DNA from: JAJEDW01 sp963555775
Lineage (GTDB): Bacteria; Acidobacteriota; Terriglobia; 20CM-2-55-15
Length of the DNA: 64,000 nucleotides
Assembly: GCA_963555775.3 (NCBI GenBank)
Contig: CAUVWY020000010.1
Span: 372,001 to 436,000, forward strand
Direction of reading: 5' to 3'
The position numbers were made by a program, and so were the translations under genes. Under the pieces are notes generated by a model. The model did not search any database. It saw only the letters and a program-made list of their open reading frames with translations, and was not told the DNA's origin. Of the stretch, positions 23,573-33,344 are shown piece after piece; within the stretch, counting starts at the first letter, position 1; each line of letters starts with the position of its first letter.

Positions 23573-24843
23573 TGCCGCGCTTTCGGCGTCATGGTTCGAA
23601 TCCTGACGCTGCGAACCCGGCGACGGTCCGTTTCAATTACCTCGATCGCAAAACCATTGTGTTGAATCCGCTCGCCTGGATTCGGGAAACGCCCGAACAA
23701 CTCGACCACCGCACCACTCACCGTGGTACATTCGGTCGACGGAAATACTTCGATATCCAGTTTCGAATCCATGGCGTCCAGTTCCATCCCTCCCGGAACC
23801 ACGTAACGTCCGGACCCCTCGTCCCTGAGTGTTTCGGCAGTCGACTCGGGACCGTCTTCGATCTCTCCAACGATCTCCTCGATCAGATCCTCCAGCGTGA
23901 TCAATCCCGATATTCCACCGTACTCATCGACCGCCAGAACGAGTTGCTGACCCCGCCCCTTCATATCCTCGAGCAGGTCGTCGATGGGCTTGGTCTCGGG
24001 GACGAAATGAGCGGGACTGACCAAGGACCTCAAATTTTCTGGAGGTTCGCCCGATTGCATGGCGGCCAGCAGGTCACGCTCGTGAACGACGCCTTCGATG
24101 TTGTCGAGTTGATCCCTGTACACGGGTATGCGCGAATGTTGACGGGCGATCACGAGATTGACGACCCGTTCCACGCTCCACGCCACATCGGCCGCCACAA
24201 TCTGGGTCCGCGGCGTCATGACTTCGAGTGCGACCTTGTCGCCAAACTCCACGACCGACTGAATCATATCGCCCTCGTCCTGTTCCAGGATTCCCTCTTC
24301 CTGGCCGACATCGATAAATGCCCGGATCTCTTCTTCAGACGCCTCGTCTTCTTCATCCTCGTCCTCATCCGCTTCCCAATGATGAAACCGATTGAGAATG
24401 CCGACCATCAGGCCGACGAGTGGAGCAAGCAGATAGTACGGTATGGCAAGCACCGGAACCAGCCGGGTGACAATACCCTCGGGATCGCGGCTCGCGATGG
24501 CCCGGGGAACAAGCTGACGAAACGCGAGAACCAGTATCAGGGTGAGTCCCGCCGATGCCGGTAACGCGATGCCATAGGGCAAGCCGAGCGCTATGGCCGT
24601 ACTGCTGAGCAAGATGGCCAAAACAATAAGGAGCGACTGAATGGCGATGTGAATGGCCATCAGCGCTTCCGGTCCGGACTCCAGCATGGACCGGCCGAAA
24701 GAACTGCCCTGTTTCGAAGCGTTCTCGACGATTCGGCGCAAGGCGATCTTGTTCAGGCCGGCCAATGCAAAGTCCAGAACGGACAGCAACAGCAGCGCCG
24801 CAACCAGAATCGTGGTCAGGACGAGTGGCAGTTCGATCAGCAT
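23569..24843 (-). CDS. CorC/HlyC-type membrane protein (CNNM transporter domain, CBS pair)
   Basis: Predicted magnesium or divalent-cation efflux regulator of the CorC/CNNM family. Four N-terminal hydrophobic segments (about 1-145, DUF21/CNNM region), an acidic linker (EADEDEDEEDEASEEE), two CBS domains (VMTPRTQIVAADV, HSRIPVYRDQLDNIEGVVHERDL, QLVLAVDEYGGISGLITLEDLIEEIVGEI) and a C-terminal CorC domain. Length 424 is normal. Overlaps ybeY by seven bases and era by four. Confidence 0.92.
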   Translation of the reverse strand: MLIELPLVLTTILVAALLLLSVLDFALAGLNKIALRRIVENASKQGSSFGRSMLESGPEALMAIHIAIQSLLIVLAILLSSTAIALGLPYGIALPASAGLTLILVLAFRQLVPRAIASRDPEGIVTRLVPVLAIPYYLLAPLVGLMVGILNRFHHWEADEDEDEEDEASEEEIRAFIDVGQEEGILEQDEGDMIQSVVEFGDKVALEVMTPRTQIVAADVAWSVERVVNLVIARQHSRIPVYRDQLDNIEGVVHERDLLAAMQSGEPPENLRSLVSPAHFVPETKPIDDLLEDMKGRGQQLVLAVDEYGGISGLITLEDLIEEIVGEIEDGPESTAETLRDEGSGRYVVPGGMELDAMDSKLDIEVFPSTECTTVSGAVVELFGRFPNPGERIQHNGFAIEVIETDRRRVRSVRIRTMTPKARQ

Positions 24844-25301
24844 TGGAACCTGCGGCGAAGCCGGAGTTCCAGGGCCCTCATCTCGCCGTCGTCGGTTTCG
24901 TGGTCGTAGCCCATCAGATGCAGCAGACCGTGTAGAACCAATCGTTCGACATTCTTGTCCAAGGTCAGCGTTTTGGACCGAAGGGATTGATTATATGCGG
25001 TTTCCGTAGATATGAGAATATCGCCAAGGTAGCCACCACCATCGCGAAACGACAAGACGTCGGTGGGCTTCCCGACGCCGCGGTAAAGCCTGTTGTAGTA
25101 TTCGATCGCGCGGTCGCTGACCAGCACCACCGAGAACGGGTACGGCGGATTCAACTCTGAAGTCAGCCGTGTCAGGAACTGGATCGCCCGCTCGCGATCC
25201 ACGCGGTGTTTACGTTGCCGATTCAAGAACAGAAAAGGCTCCGATTCAGAGGTGCGGGCACCGGAAAGAGGCTGTGGAAGTTTTCGGGAGCGAGGAGGCA
25301 T
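24837..25301 (-). CDS. ybeY: Endoribonuclease YbeY
   Basis: Zinc-dependent RNase needed for 16S rRNA 3'-end maturation and ribosome quality control. The metal site HGLLHLMGYDHETDDGE fits the H-x3-H-x5-H signature, and KPTDVLSF and GDILIS are present upstream. Length 154 includes a roughly 25-residue N-terminal extension. The ATG directly abuts the phoH stop codon. Gene order phoH-ybeY-corC-era is a conserved arrangement. Confidence 0.94.
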   Translation of the reverse strand: MPPRSRKLPQPLSGARTSESEPFLFLNRQRKHRVDRERAIQFLTRLTSELNPPYPFSVVLVSDRAIEYYNRLYRGVGKPTDVLSFRDGGGYLGDILISTETAYNQSLRSKTLTLDKNVERLVLHGLLHLMGYDHETDDGEMRALELRLRRRFQC

Positions 25302-26321
25302 TCAGTTCGCTTCGAGATCTCCGGATTCGACGGATTCCGATTCGGGCCCCCTGAAATGAAGCGTGTCCTGTGTGTCGCTTGCCTCATCGAAGTTCTGATA
25401 TGCCCTGAGAATCTCCGCCACGAGTGGATGCCGGACGACATCGCGGTCATTGAAAGTCACGAAAGCGATTTCATTGACCCCCGACAAGACGCTGCGCGCT
25501 TCGACCAACCCCGACCGCTTTCCGAACGGCAGATCGATCTGGGTGACGTCCCCGTTGATAACGGCTTTCGAAGAGCAACCGATCCGGGTCAAGAACATTT
25601 TCATCTGTTCGGAAGTCGTGTTCTGAGCTTCATCCAGAATGACAAAGGCGTCGCTCAAGGTCCGTCCGCGCATGAAGGCGATCGGCGCCGCCTCGATCAC
25701 ACGACGCTCCAGATAGCGCTCGACGCGTTCGTGTCCCAACAGGTCGTAGAGGGCGTCATAGAGAGGGCGCAAGTAGGGATTCACCTTCTCTTCCATCGTG
25801 CCGGGCAGGAAACCCAACCGTTCACCGGCTTCGACGGCCGGTCGCGTCAAAACGATACGGCTCACGCGTTTGTTCAACAACTCTCGAACCGCCATGCTCA
25901 CGGCCAGATAGGTCTTGCCGGTACCCGCCGGGCCAATCCCGAATACCATGTCGTAACGTTCTATCGCATCAATATAGATCTTCTGATTCAGCGACTTGGG
26001 AGCAACATTGCGATTTCCCACCTGCACCTTGCGTGGAACCTGAACCAGTTGCCTCAAGGTAACCGTATTGTCCTCGGACACGATCCGGATGACGGCTTTC
26101 AGATCCTGATCTGAAAGCCTCACCCCTTCGGAACGAAGTGCCGCGTAGTCCTCGATCAGGTGTTGGGCGAGTGCCACTCGACCCTCATCGCCCTCGACTG
26201 AGAGGTTCTTTTCTCCCAGGCCGACCTCCACGTCGAGCATGGATTCAAGGTATTTGATATTGCCGTCGTCGGTACCGAACAGGTCGGCGATGCCTTCGCC
26301 GATGGGGATGGTCGTTTTCAT
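25302..26321 (-). CDS. phoH: PhoH family ATPase
   Basis: Cytoplasmic ATPase of the PhoH/PhoL group, linked to RNA metabolism through its constant association with ybeY. Walker A GPAGTGKTYLAV lies near residue 150 and the Walker B region is FVILDEAQNTTSEQMKMFLTRIG. Also visible are LTRPAVEAGERLGFLPG and GDVTQIDLP. Length 339 is normal. Confidence 0.96.
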   Translation of the reverse strand: MKTTIPIGEGIADLFGTDDGNIKYLESMLDVEVGLGEKNLSVEGDEGRVALAQHLIEDYAALRSEGVRLSDQDLKAVIRIVSEDNTVTLRQLVQVPRKVQVGNRNVAPKSLNQKIYIDAIERYDMVFGIGPAGTGKTYLAVSMAVRELLNKRVSRIVLTRPAVEAGERLGFLPGTMEEKVNPYLRPLYDALYDLLGHERVERYLERRVIEAAPIAFMRGRTLSDAFVILDEAQNTTSEQMKMFLTRIGCSSKAVINGDVTQIDLPFGKRSGLVEARSVLSGVNEIAFVTFNDRDVVRHPLVAEILRAYQNFDEASDTQDTLHFRGPESESVESGDLEAN

Positions 26322-26395
26322 GCGTTAGCGGGGTAATTATACCATCCACCTGCCGACGGAACATGCTGGTATCTCCGGCGGGATCCGTGGTGCGA

Positions 26396-26425
26396 TTGAT
26401 TTCGGGGTCATCGGATTGCTATCAT
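26396..26425 (+). promoter_or_regulatory. Candidate sigma-70-type promoter of rpsT
   Basis: TTGATT at 26396-26401 and TATCAT at 26420-26425 are 18 bases apart; the rpsT start codon is 27 bases further on, with AAAGGA as ribosome-binding site. Confidence 0.4.
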
Positions 26426-26451
26426 TGGTGATTCTATTCAAAGGAACTGAA

Positions 26452-26721
26452 ATGGCGAATCATGTATCGGCATTGAAACGAATTCGGCAAAGCGAAGGGC
26501 GGCGCCGGATCAACCAGATGAACCGCAGCAAACTCCGGGGCGAGATAAGAAAGCTCAAAACGGCGATCGATGGCCGACAGGCCGACGAGGCCCGTGCGCT
26601 GCTGCCAAAGACCTTCAGCCTGATCGACAAGTCGGTCCAGAAAGGCATAGTCAAGGCCAACGCCGCACGCCGGTACAAGTCCCGCATGAACCGCGGCGTC
26701 AACGGTATCGCCGCGGCCTGA
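26452..26721 (+). CDS. rpsT: Small ribosomal subunit protein S20
   Basis: Binds 16S rRNA early in 30S assembly. MANHVSALKRIRQSEGRRRIN is the canonical start, followed by basic helices and KGIVKANAARRYKSRM at the end. Length 89. I chose the ATG at 26452 for that reason and because AAAGGA precedes it; the longer frame from 26416 is untranslated leader. Converges with holA. Confidence 0.97.
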   Translation: MANHVSALKRIRQSEGRRRINQMNRSKLRGEIRKLKTAIDGRQADEARALLPKTFSLIDKSVQKGIVKANAARRYKSRMNRGVNGIAAA

Positions 26722-26748
26722 CATCCCGAAACCTGCCGCGGAGTACTT

Positions 26749-27699
26749 TCAGGACCTTCCGATCAGCTTCCACAGCATGACGTCGAAGTAGTATTCAGGA
26801 TTCGGAGAAGAAGTCTTCAGGGCTTGGTCCGCTCGAACGAATTCCTCGAACCCCGAGGCGACTTTCCCGCGGTCGAATGTGCGGCACGCCGTAACGAATT
26901 GTCCCGCCTTCCAACGTGGCACCCCCGCCGCGCCCGCCACCTCCGCCGGCGAACTCCGGCCCTCCAGGACTTTCGCGATGAATATCTGCCGCCATACCCG
27001 AACCAGCTTCGAAAGAATCAGGATGGGTTCGACTCCCTCCTCGACCATCGCACCAAGAACACGCACGGACTTCGGATAATCCTTCGCAAGAAAGGCATCG
27101 TTCAGTTCGAACGGGCCGTATTGCTCTGAACGGAAGATCAACTGGTCCACGTCGGCGATCTCGACCTGACGGGCGCCGCCGACATATGTCTGCAGCTTCT
27201 CGACTTCCTGCTTCAGTGGGAGAAGTTCGGGAGCGAGGTTGTCAACCAGATACCGGGCCACCTCGAGTGTCACTCCAAACCGTCCCGATAACCAGCGGAC
27301 CATGTCCTCGGGACGCAACCGGTCGATCTGGATCAGTGGAAACGGCGGTCTGCTTCTGGAAGGAGGGGATGAGAGCACGAATACGATCTTGAGCGAAGAG
27401 TGCTCCACCGCGGAAAGTGGTTCCAACTCCGTAGTCCGCTTCCTGGTCAGTTTTCCGGCGCCGGTCACCATCAAGGCCCGGGCGGGTCCGAACAACGGAG
27501 GTGTGAGCGCCCACTCCATCAAATCCGAAATCGGAATGGTATCGAACTCCTTGAGCGGCAGTTTCTGGAAACGCCATTCTCCGCCAAAGCAACGGGCCCA
27601 GACGCTCTGGGACTCGTCCACCAGAAAATCGTCCTCGCAAACGAACATGTATAGGTTTGCCTTTGGCGGCTGTTTGCGGAGGAATTCGGAAAACTTCAT
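26749..27699 (-). CDS. holA: DNA polymerase III delta subunit
   Basis: Clamp-loader subunit that opens the sliding clamp. The 316-residue protein shows the three-domain pattern of delta: an N-terminal region with YMFVCEDDFLVDES, a middle part with LAPELLPLKQEVEKLQTYVG and FELNDAFLAKDYPKSVRVL, and a C-terminal helical domain. I start at MKFSEFLRKQ (27699), which overlaps the lptE stop by four bases. Confidence 0.92.
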   Translation of the reverse strand: MKFSEFLRKQPPKANLYMFVCEDDFLVDESQSVWARCFGGEWRFQKLPLKEFDTIPISDLMEWALTPPLFGPARALMVTGAGKLTRKRTTELEPLSAVEHSSLKIVFVLSSPPSRSRPPFPLIQIDRLRPEDMVRWLSGRFGVTLEVARYLVDNLAPELLPLKQEVEKLQTYVGGARQVEIADVDQLIFRSEQYGPFELNDAFLAKDYPKSVRVLGAMVEEGVEPILILSKLVRVWRQIFIAKVLEGRSSPAEVAGAAGVPRWKAGQFVTACRTFDRGKVASGFEEFVRADQALKTSSPNPEYYFDVMLWKLIGRS

Positions 27700-28220
27700 G
27701 GCCTCGCGTTGAACAAAGCAGCAATCAAGGACTCGGCGAATCGGCGTGAAAGACGCTGCATGGCCGCCGAATCCTCGGGAACGAAAGCCTCCGAGTCGTT
27801 CGACAATTCGAACACCTCCCTGAACGTCCACCGGGGATTTTCGTACATGACCGAACCATCCGAAGAATCGGTCAGCCGAACACCGACATCGACAGTGACG
27901 GAATACGCCGTACCCCGCCCCCGATCGGTCAGGATAACTGGAATGGAGCTCACCCTGAGAACCTGCCCGGTCAGGACCACGTCTCCGGAATTCGCCGGCA
28001 GGACGCGATAACCGGTCCTCTGAACCAATTCGCGCCTAACTGCGGCAGTCAGGCGTTGCTCGATCCGGAAGTCGGTAGTGAGGTTGTTGAAGATGGGTAC
28101 GGCGAGGGTCTGACCGACGCCTGTATCGATTGCGCCGCCCGCCAGGCGGTACCCGCATCCGGAGGCTGCAAGCTGAAGTAACAGAAGGAGTACGGCCCCA
28201 TGATATTTGCCCGCAACCAT
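27696..28220 (-). CDS. lptE: LPS-assembly lipoprotein LptE
   Basis: Outer-membrane lipoprotein that plugs the LptD barrel. A signal peptide ends at the lipobox LAASGC (Cys about residue 22), followed by GYRLAGG, the family opening IAVPIFNNLTT-like segment (LAVPIFNNLTTDFRIEQRLTAAV) and RTGYRVLPA. Length 174 is typical. The start at 28220 puts the leader at normal length; upstream codons have no homology. lptE-holA-rpsT is a common neighbourhood. Its presence shows an LPS-bearing outer membrane. Confidence 0.9.
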   Translation of the reverse strand: MVAGKYHGAVLLLLLQLAASGCGYRLAGGAIDTGVGQTLAVPIFNNLTTDFRIEQRLTAAVRRELVQRTGYRVLPANSGDVVLTGQVLRVSSIPVILTDRGRGTAYSVTVDVGVRLTDSSDGSVMYENPRWTFREVFELSNDSEAFVPEDSAAMQRLSRRFAESLIAALFNARP

Positions 28221-28320
28221 TAATTCGGCCTCATCGTCGGTCGGCATCAGTGTACCATGCAGATTGGGAGGCGATTGCGGCGGGCTAAGGGCCTGACAGC
28301 CCGAACCGGAAGCCATCGGG

Positions 28321-28454
28321 GTTGCGGCGGCATCGGACCATACGCTACGTGCTCACGCCTTGATCGATCGAGAGCATCGACTTCGTCGTGGTGCCTCGCA
28401 TACGGACGAATGTTACTCGTAACGCGATCCCTGCAGGGTTCTGCCACGGACTGT
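28321..28454 (+). repeat. 134-bp dispersed intergenic repeat, copy B
   Basis: Aligns gap-free with 17909-18042 and ends CTGCAGGGTTCTGCCACGGA. It fills most of the space between the divergent lptE and ilvE genes and stops nine bases before the ilvE start codon, so it probably contains or replaces part of the ilvE promoter and leader. Confidence 0.85.
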
Positions 28455-28462
28455 GACACCCC

Positions 28463-29377
28463 ATGAACGAATCGGAAATGATCTGGAAGGACGGAAAACT
28501 CGTTCCCTGGAACGACGCCCGAATTCATGTCCTGTCACACGCGCTCCATTACGGTTCCTCCTGCTTCGAAGGCATTCGCTGTTACAAGACACCCGACGGG
28601 CCCAAGGTCTTTCGGCTTCACGAACACATTCGCCGGCTTCTCGACTCGTCGCGGATCTACCGGATCGAGTGTCCGTTCACTCATGACGCACTGGTCGAAG
28701 CCGTACTCGATACCGTCCGGGCAAACAAACTCGACGCCTGTTATATCCGTCCCATCGTACTTCGAGGATACGGCTCGCTGAGTGTCGACCCGGCCGGGGT
28801 GCCGACCCATACTTTCATAGCCGTCTGGGAGTGGGGCGCCTATCTCGGCTTGGACGCCCTTGAAAACGGGGTGGAAGCCTGTGTCTCGTCCTGGTCGCGT
28901 GCAGCGCCGAACACGTTTCCGTCAACCGCCAAGGCGGGTGGGCATTACCTGAATTCACAGCTCATCAAGATGGAAGCGATTCAGCACGGTTACACCGAGG
29001 GCATCGCCCTGGACTCGGCCGGCTACGTCAGCGAGGGAAGCGGTGAGAACCTGTTCCTTATTCGAGACGGCATCGTTTACACGCCCGGGTTTGCGCAATC
29101 GATACTGTCTGGGGTCACAAGAGACACGGTCATTCATATCTGTTCCGATCTCGGACTGACGGTTCGCGAACAATCCATCCCGCGCGAATGGCTCTATATC
29201 GCCGACGAAATATTCTTCACCGGAACGGCCGTCGAAATCACTCCAGTTCGCTCGGTGGATCGAATCACAGTCGGCAGTGGAAAACGCGGCCTCGTTACCC
29301 GACGAATCCAGGACCGATTTTTCGACATCGTCAACGGGAGAACCGCAACGCCCGACGGTTGGCTTACCGGTGTCTGA
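28463..29377 (+). CDS. ilvE: Branched-chain amino acid aminotransferase
   Basis: PLP enzyme of fold type IV for the last step of Val, Leu and Ile synthesis. Family features: HALHYGSSCFEGIRCY, YIRPIVLRGYGSL, the lysine that holds PLP in STAKAGGHYLNSQL (near 160), GYVSEGSGENLFLI and the phosphate-binding GTAVEITPV. Length 304 is normal. The stop overlaps the GTG start of recX, forming an ilvE-recX-alaS operon. Confidence 0.95.
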   Translation: MNESEMIWKDGKLVPWNDARIHVLSHALHYGSSCFEGIRCYKTPDGPKVFRLHEHIRRLLDSSRIYRIECPFTHDALVEAVLDTVRANKLDACYIRPIVLRGYGSLSVDPAGVPTHTFIAVWEWGAYLGLDALENGVEACVSSWSRAAPNTFPSTAKAGGHYLNSQLIKMEAIQHGYTEGIALDSAGYVSEGSGENLFLIRDGIVYTPGFAQSILSGVTRDTVIHICSDLGLTVREQSIPREWLYIADEIFFTGTAVEITPVRSVDRITVGSGKRGLVTRRIQDRFFDIVNGRTATPDGWLTGV

Positions 29378-29819
29378 GAAGGGCGATCCGCTTCTTGGGT
29401 ACGCGCTGAAACTCCTGGCCGGCCGCGACTACACGGTCCAACAGATTCGCAACAAGCTGACCAAACGTTTCAGGACCGAAACGGAATCCTCGATCGATAA
29501 GGTCATCGATCGACTGACCGATGCGAAGTATCTGGACGATGGGCGCTTCGCCCGCAACTTCGTACAACACCGGATTCACCGGGGACGGCCGCGGCTTGAA
29601 GTGGATCTGGAGCGCGCCGGCATCGCCCCCGATCAGGTCGCCCAGATCCTGGATGCACAGGATTGGCCCTCGCTTGCCCAAGCCCTCGAAGCTAAAATGA
29701 AGAGTTTGAGTGTCGAACCTCCACTGCGATTGTCCGATGCCGCTCGTCTTTCCAGGGCTCTGCTGCGTCTTGGATACGATGCGCAAGAAGTCGAGATCGA
29801 ACTGAAAGAACGTTTATGA
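29370..29819 (+). CDS. recX: Regulatory protein RecX
   Basis: Binds RecA filaments and limits recombinase activity. Three-helix repeats are visible: LLGYALKLLAGRDYTVQQIRNKL, IDRLTDAKYLDDGRFARNFVQH and the C-terminal SRALLRLGYDAQEVEIEL. I choose the GTG at 29370, which overlaps the ilvE stop (GTGTCTGA); a start further upstream would overlap ilvE by 100 bases. Length 149. recX next to alaS is a widespread arrangement. recA is not in this window. Confidence 0.9.
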   Translation: MSEKGDPLLGYALKLLAGRDYTVQQIRNKLTKRFRTETESSIDKVIDRLTDAKYLDDGRFARNFVQHRIHRGRPRLEVDLERAGIAPDQVAQILDAQDWPSLAQALEAKMKSLSVEPPLRLSDAARLSRALLRLGYDAQEVEIELKERL

Positions 29820-32455
29820 ACAGCAACGAAATCCGCAGCCGCTTCCTCGAATTCTTTGCGTGTCGCGGCCATACTCCAGTCCCCAGTTCCTCGCTCATTC
29901 CCCCCCAGGATCCGACACTGCTGTTCGTGAACGCCGGGATGAACCAGTTCAAGGACGTCTTCCTTGGAACAGAGACGCGCACCTATAACCGTGCCGCCAG
30001 CAGCCAGAAATGCGTTCGGGCCGGCGGGAAACACAACGATCTGGACAACGTGGGCCATACCCGCAGGCACCACACTTTTTTCGAGATGCTGGGCAATTTT
30101 TCGTTCGGGGATTACTTCAAGAAAGAGGCCGTGGAGTACGCCTGGTCCTTGCTGACCGAAGAGTTCGACATCCCCGAGGATAGGTTGTGGGTTTCGGTCT
30201 TCCGCGAAGACGACGAAGCCGAAAAGCTCTGGCACAGGAACGTCGGCGTCCCGTTGTCTCGGATCGTACGCATGGACGAAAAGGACAACTTCTGGCAAAT
30301 GGGCGAAACCGGACCATGCGGACCATGTTCGGAGATCTACTACGATTTCGGCGCCCATGCCAGCGAAGAAGGCCACGCGGACTGCGTCTTTCCATGCGAA
30401 TGCGGACGCTATGTCGAAATCTGGAATCTCGTGTTCATGCAATTCGACAGGGACGTGAGGGGCAATCTAACCCCACTGCCCAAGCCGTCGATTGACACCG
30501 GACTCGGGCTGGAACGCTTCGCCACGGTGATGCAGGGTAAACTCAGCACCTTCGACACCGACCTCCTCCGAACCCTGATCGACCGTGCGGGAGAGATCTT
30601 CGGAGTCGAGTACGGTCAAGACCCCGCGACAGACGTTTCACTGCGGATCGTAGCCGACCATGTCCGCGCGACGACCTTCCTGATTGGGGACGGCATTATT
30701 CCAGCCAACGAAGGCCGGGGCTACGTGCTTCGCAAGATCATGCGGCGCGGAATCCGCCAGGGAACGCTTCTCGGCCGCCGGGAACCCTTTCTCCACACGA
30801 TGACCCGACACGTTGTGGACTCGATGAAGGACGCCTTTCCCGACCTGCTGAACACCCGCGACTACGTTGCGCGCGTGGTTGAGAACGAGGAACGCCGATT
30901 TTCACGGACCGTCGCCGTGGCCGTCGCAAAGCTGGACGAAATTACCGACGGAGTCACCAGGAGCGGAAGCCGCACCGTGGCCGGCAAGGATATTTTCAGG
31001 TTGTACGACACCTATGGCCTTCCCCTGGATTTCACGCGTGAGATCGCAGACGAAAAGCGCCTTCAACTCGACATCGCCGGCTTCGAACGGGAGCTTCAAA
31101 ATCAGCGCGAGAGGGCACGTGAAAGCTGGAAGGGCGATCAGCCCCCTCCGGAACAATATGACCCGTTCCTCCAGGACGGGAAATCCCGATTCCTGGGATA
31201 TGAAACCACCGAAGCCACGTGTACGATCCGCGGGATTCTGGTCGACGGCCAGTCCGAACGCTCGGCCCAAGTCGCGGGCATGAAGGCCGAAATCGTTCTC
31301 GACAAGACTCCGTTCTATGCGGAATCCGGCGGTCAGGTCGGCGATACGGGACTTCTGACATCGACCGAAGGCGCCGCAAAGGTTCTGGACACCTACGCGC
31401 CTGTTGCGGGTCTCATCGTGCATCGGGTCCAACTGGACCACGGGAAACTCGACGTGGGCAAGGAGGTCGAAGCGCGGGTCGACGCGGAACGCCGGAAACG
31501 TATCGCGGCAAACCATACCGGCACGCACCTTTTGCATGCCGCCCTGCGCGAAGCGCTCGGCGTACATGTCAAACAGGCCGGTTCCCTAGTCGCGCCAGAC
31601 CGTTTGAGGTTCGACTACACCCACTACGCCGCGTTGAGCGACGGAGAGATCCAGGACATCGAACGCCGGATCAACCGGACGATACTCGACAATCATCCGG
31701 TCCAAACCAGGAGCATGGAACTCAACGAGGCAATCGAAGCGGGCGCAATCGCATTCTTCGGTGAAAAATACCAGCAGCAGGTCCGGGTGGTTTCAGTGCC
31801 CGAGATAAGCATGGAGCTTTGTGGAGGCACGCATACCGCGGCGACGGGCGACATCGGCACGTTCAAAATCGTTTCGGAAGCGAGCGTCGCCGCGGGAGTT
31901 CGGCGTCTGGAAGCGATCACCGGGCTCGGGACCTACGAACGCCTCGATGCCGACGAGCACCTGATCGACGCCCTGGCCGCACGGACCGGCAGTTCACGTA
32001 CAGACCTGCCGGAAACGATCGATCGCATCCTGAACCGGCAGAAACAACTCGAATCCGAACTGTCGGAATTAAAGCGGACCAGCGCGCATTCGCTTCTCGA
32101 AGAACTGGTCGAATCACGCCGGTCCGTGGGGGACGTCGAAGTCGTGTCGCGAAAGGTCGATGGTGTGGATGCGCCTCTGATGCGGGAACTGGCCGAGAAC
32201 ATCCGGACTCGGTTGGGCTCCGGTGTCGTGGTGCTGGGGACCGCATCCGACTCCAAGGCGACACTGATAACAACGGTATCCGAGGATCTCCGGACCCGCA
32301 TCCATGCCGGAAAGCTGGTCAAGGAAGTCGCCGCCTTGGTGGGTGGCAGCGGCGGCGGGCGGCCGGACTTTGCCCAAGCCGGCGGCAAGGCGCCCGAGAA
32401 ATTGGATCAAGCCCTAGAGGAAGTGTACAATATCGTGGCGAAAATGTTTCCGTAA
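29816..32455 (+). CDS. alaS: Alanyl-tRNA synthetase
   Basis: Charges tRNA-Ala and edits mischarged Ser and Gly. The catalytic core opens with RSRFLEFFACRGHTPVPSSSLIP and contains GRHHTFFEMLGNFSFGDYFK-like sequence; the editing domain has the zinc ligands HTGTHLLH and CGGTHTAATGDIG; the C-Ala domain ends GSGGGRPDFAQAGG. Length 879 is normal. The ATG overlaps the recX stop by four bases. Confidence 0.98.
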   Translation: MNSNEIRSRFLEFFACRGHTPVPSSSLIPPQDPTLLFVNAGMNQFKDVFLGTETRTYNRAASSQKCVRAGGKHNDLDNVGHTRRHHTFFEMLGNFSFGDYFKKEAVEYAWSLLTEEFDIPEDRLWVSVFREDDEAEKLWHRNVGVPLSRIVRMDEKDNFWQMGETGPCGPCSEIYYDFGAHASEEGHADCVFPCECGRYVEIWNLVFMQFDRDVRGNLTPLPKPSIDTGLGLERFATVMQGKLSTFDTDLLRTLIDRAGEIFGVEYGQDPATDVSLRIVADHVRATTFLIGDGIIPANEGRGYVLRKIMRRGIRQGTLLGRREPFLHTMTRHVVDSMKDAFPDLLNTRDYVARVVENEERRFSRTVAVAVAKLDEITDGVTRSGSRTVAGKDIFRLYDTYGLPLDFTREIADEKRLQLDIAGFERELQNQRERARESWKGDQPPPEQYDPFLQDGKSRFLGYETTEATCTIRGILVDGQSERSAQVAGMKAEIVLDKTPFYAESGGQVGDTGLLTSTEGAAKVLDTYAPVAGLIVHRVQLDHGKLDVGKEVEARVDAERRKRIAANHTGTHLLHAALREALGVHVKQAGSLVAPDRLRFDYTHYAALSDGEIQDIERRINRTILDNHPVQTRSMELNEAIEAGAIAFFGEKYQQQVRVVSVPEISMELCGGTHTAATGDIGTFKIVSEASVAAGVRRLEAITGLGTYERLDADEHLIDALAARTGSSRTDLPETIDRILNRQKQLESELSELKRTSAHSLLEELVESRRSVGDVEVVSRKVDGVDAPLMRELAENIRTRLGSGVVVLGTASDSKATLITTVSEDLRTRIHAGKLVKEVAALVGGSGGGRPDFAQAGGKAPEKLDQALEEVYNIVAKMFP

Positions 32456-32579
32456 ACACCTCCTGTTGTGGTTGGAGTGACTTGTGCGAGATTTGCATCA
32501 ATGGTAGCCTGATGTTCGCATCCCGAGTTGAGTCGCCAGGTCTTACGCGACGCGATGCGGGAACCAGACGGGAACGGTA

Positions 32580-33326
32580 ATGACGAGCCGATTACACAAA
32601 AACTGGTTATTGGTTGGTATCCTGGGCGCCGGCATCCTTTCATGGCCCGCTGTCGCCGCGGGGCAAACGGCCCGCAAGATTGCGGCGATCATGGAACAGG
32701 ACGGCCGGGTCGTCTATACCAATATTCCGACGGCGCCGACAGTATCGAACGCTCCACGCCCGACAACGCCTTTCGACGCTCTCATCGACAATATCTCGGC
32801 CCGTCATGGCGTGGACTCCCGCCTCGTCCGTGCCGTAATCGAAGTGGAGTCCAACTTCGATCGGCATGCGGTGTCTCCCAAGGGAGCGCGCGGTCTGATG
32901 CAACTCATACCCTCGACTGGGGCGCGATTCGGTGTCAGCGACCCCTTCGATCCAGCCCAGAACATCGATGGCGGCGTGCGTTACCTGAGGTTCCTGCTTG
33001 AAATGTTCGATGGGAATTTGTCGCTTTCTCTGGCCGCCTACAATTCAGGCGAAAACAGAGTGGCGCGACTGGGCCGCATCCCACAAATTCGCGAAACTCA
33101 GGACTATGTCGGAAAGGTTTATGCCGCTTTGGAACGAATGGGAGGAACAGCCCTCACTCCAACTCCGGGGTCCATCGGGCGGATTGCACAGGCGCAGGCG
33201 GCGCCTTCCCGAATCGCGGAGGGCGGCACAAACGGGGCCAGGGTATTTCCGACGGTCTCCGCCATTTCGAGAACGGTGAACGAAGCCGGCGTGTTTACCT
33301 TTACCAACATCGGCGCGTATCGATAG
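32580..33326 (+). CDS. Secreted lytic transglycosylase (SLT family)
   Basis: Periplasmic enzyme that cleaves the glycan strands of peptidoglycan. A signal peptide (about 1-27) precedes a short DUF4124-like stretch (IMEQDGRVVYTNIPT) and an SLT domain (about 65-180) with the catalytic glutamate in VIEVESNFDRHAVSPKGARG, then LMQLIPSTGARFGV and LSLAAYNSGENRV. The tail after 190 is low complexity. Length 248. Followed within 20 bases by an amidase gene, so both may act together in wall remodelling. Confidence 0.93.
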   Translation: MTSRLHKNWLLVGILGAGILSWPAVAAGQTARKIAAIMEQDGRVVYTNIPTAPTVSNAPRPTTPFDALIDNISARHGVDSRLVRAVIEVESNFDRHAVSPKGARGLMQLIPSTGARFGVSDPFDPAQNIDGGVRYLRFLLEMFDGNLSLSLAAYNSGENRVARLGRIPQIRETQDYVGKVYAALERMGGTALTPTPGSIGRIAQAQAAPSRIAEGGTNGARVFPTVSAISRTVNEAGVFTFTNIGAYR

Positions 33327-33344
33327 CCAACCGAATAATCGCCA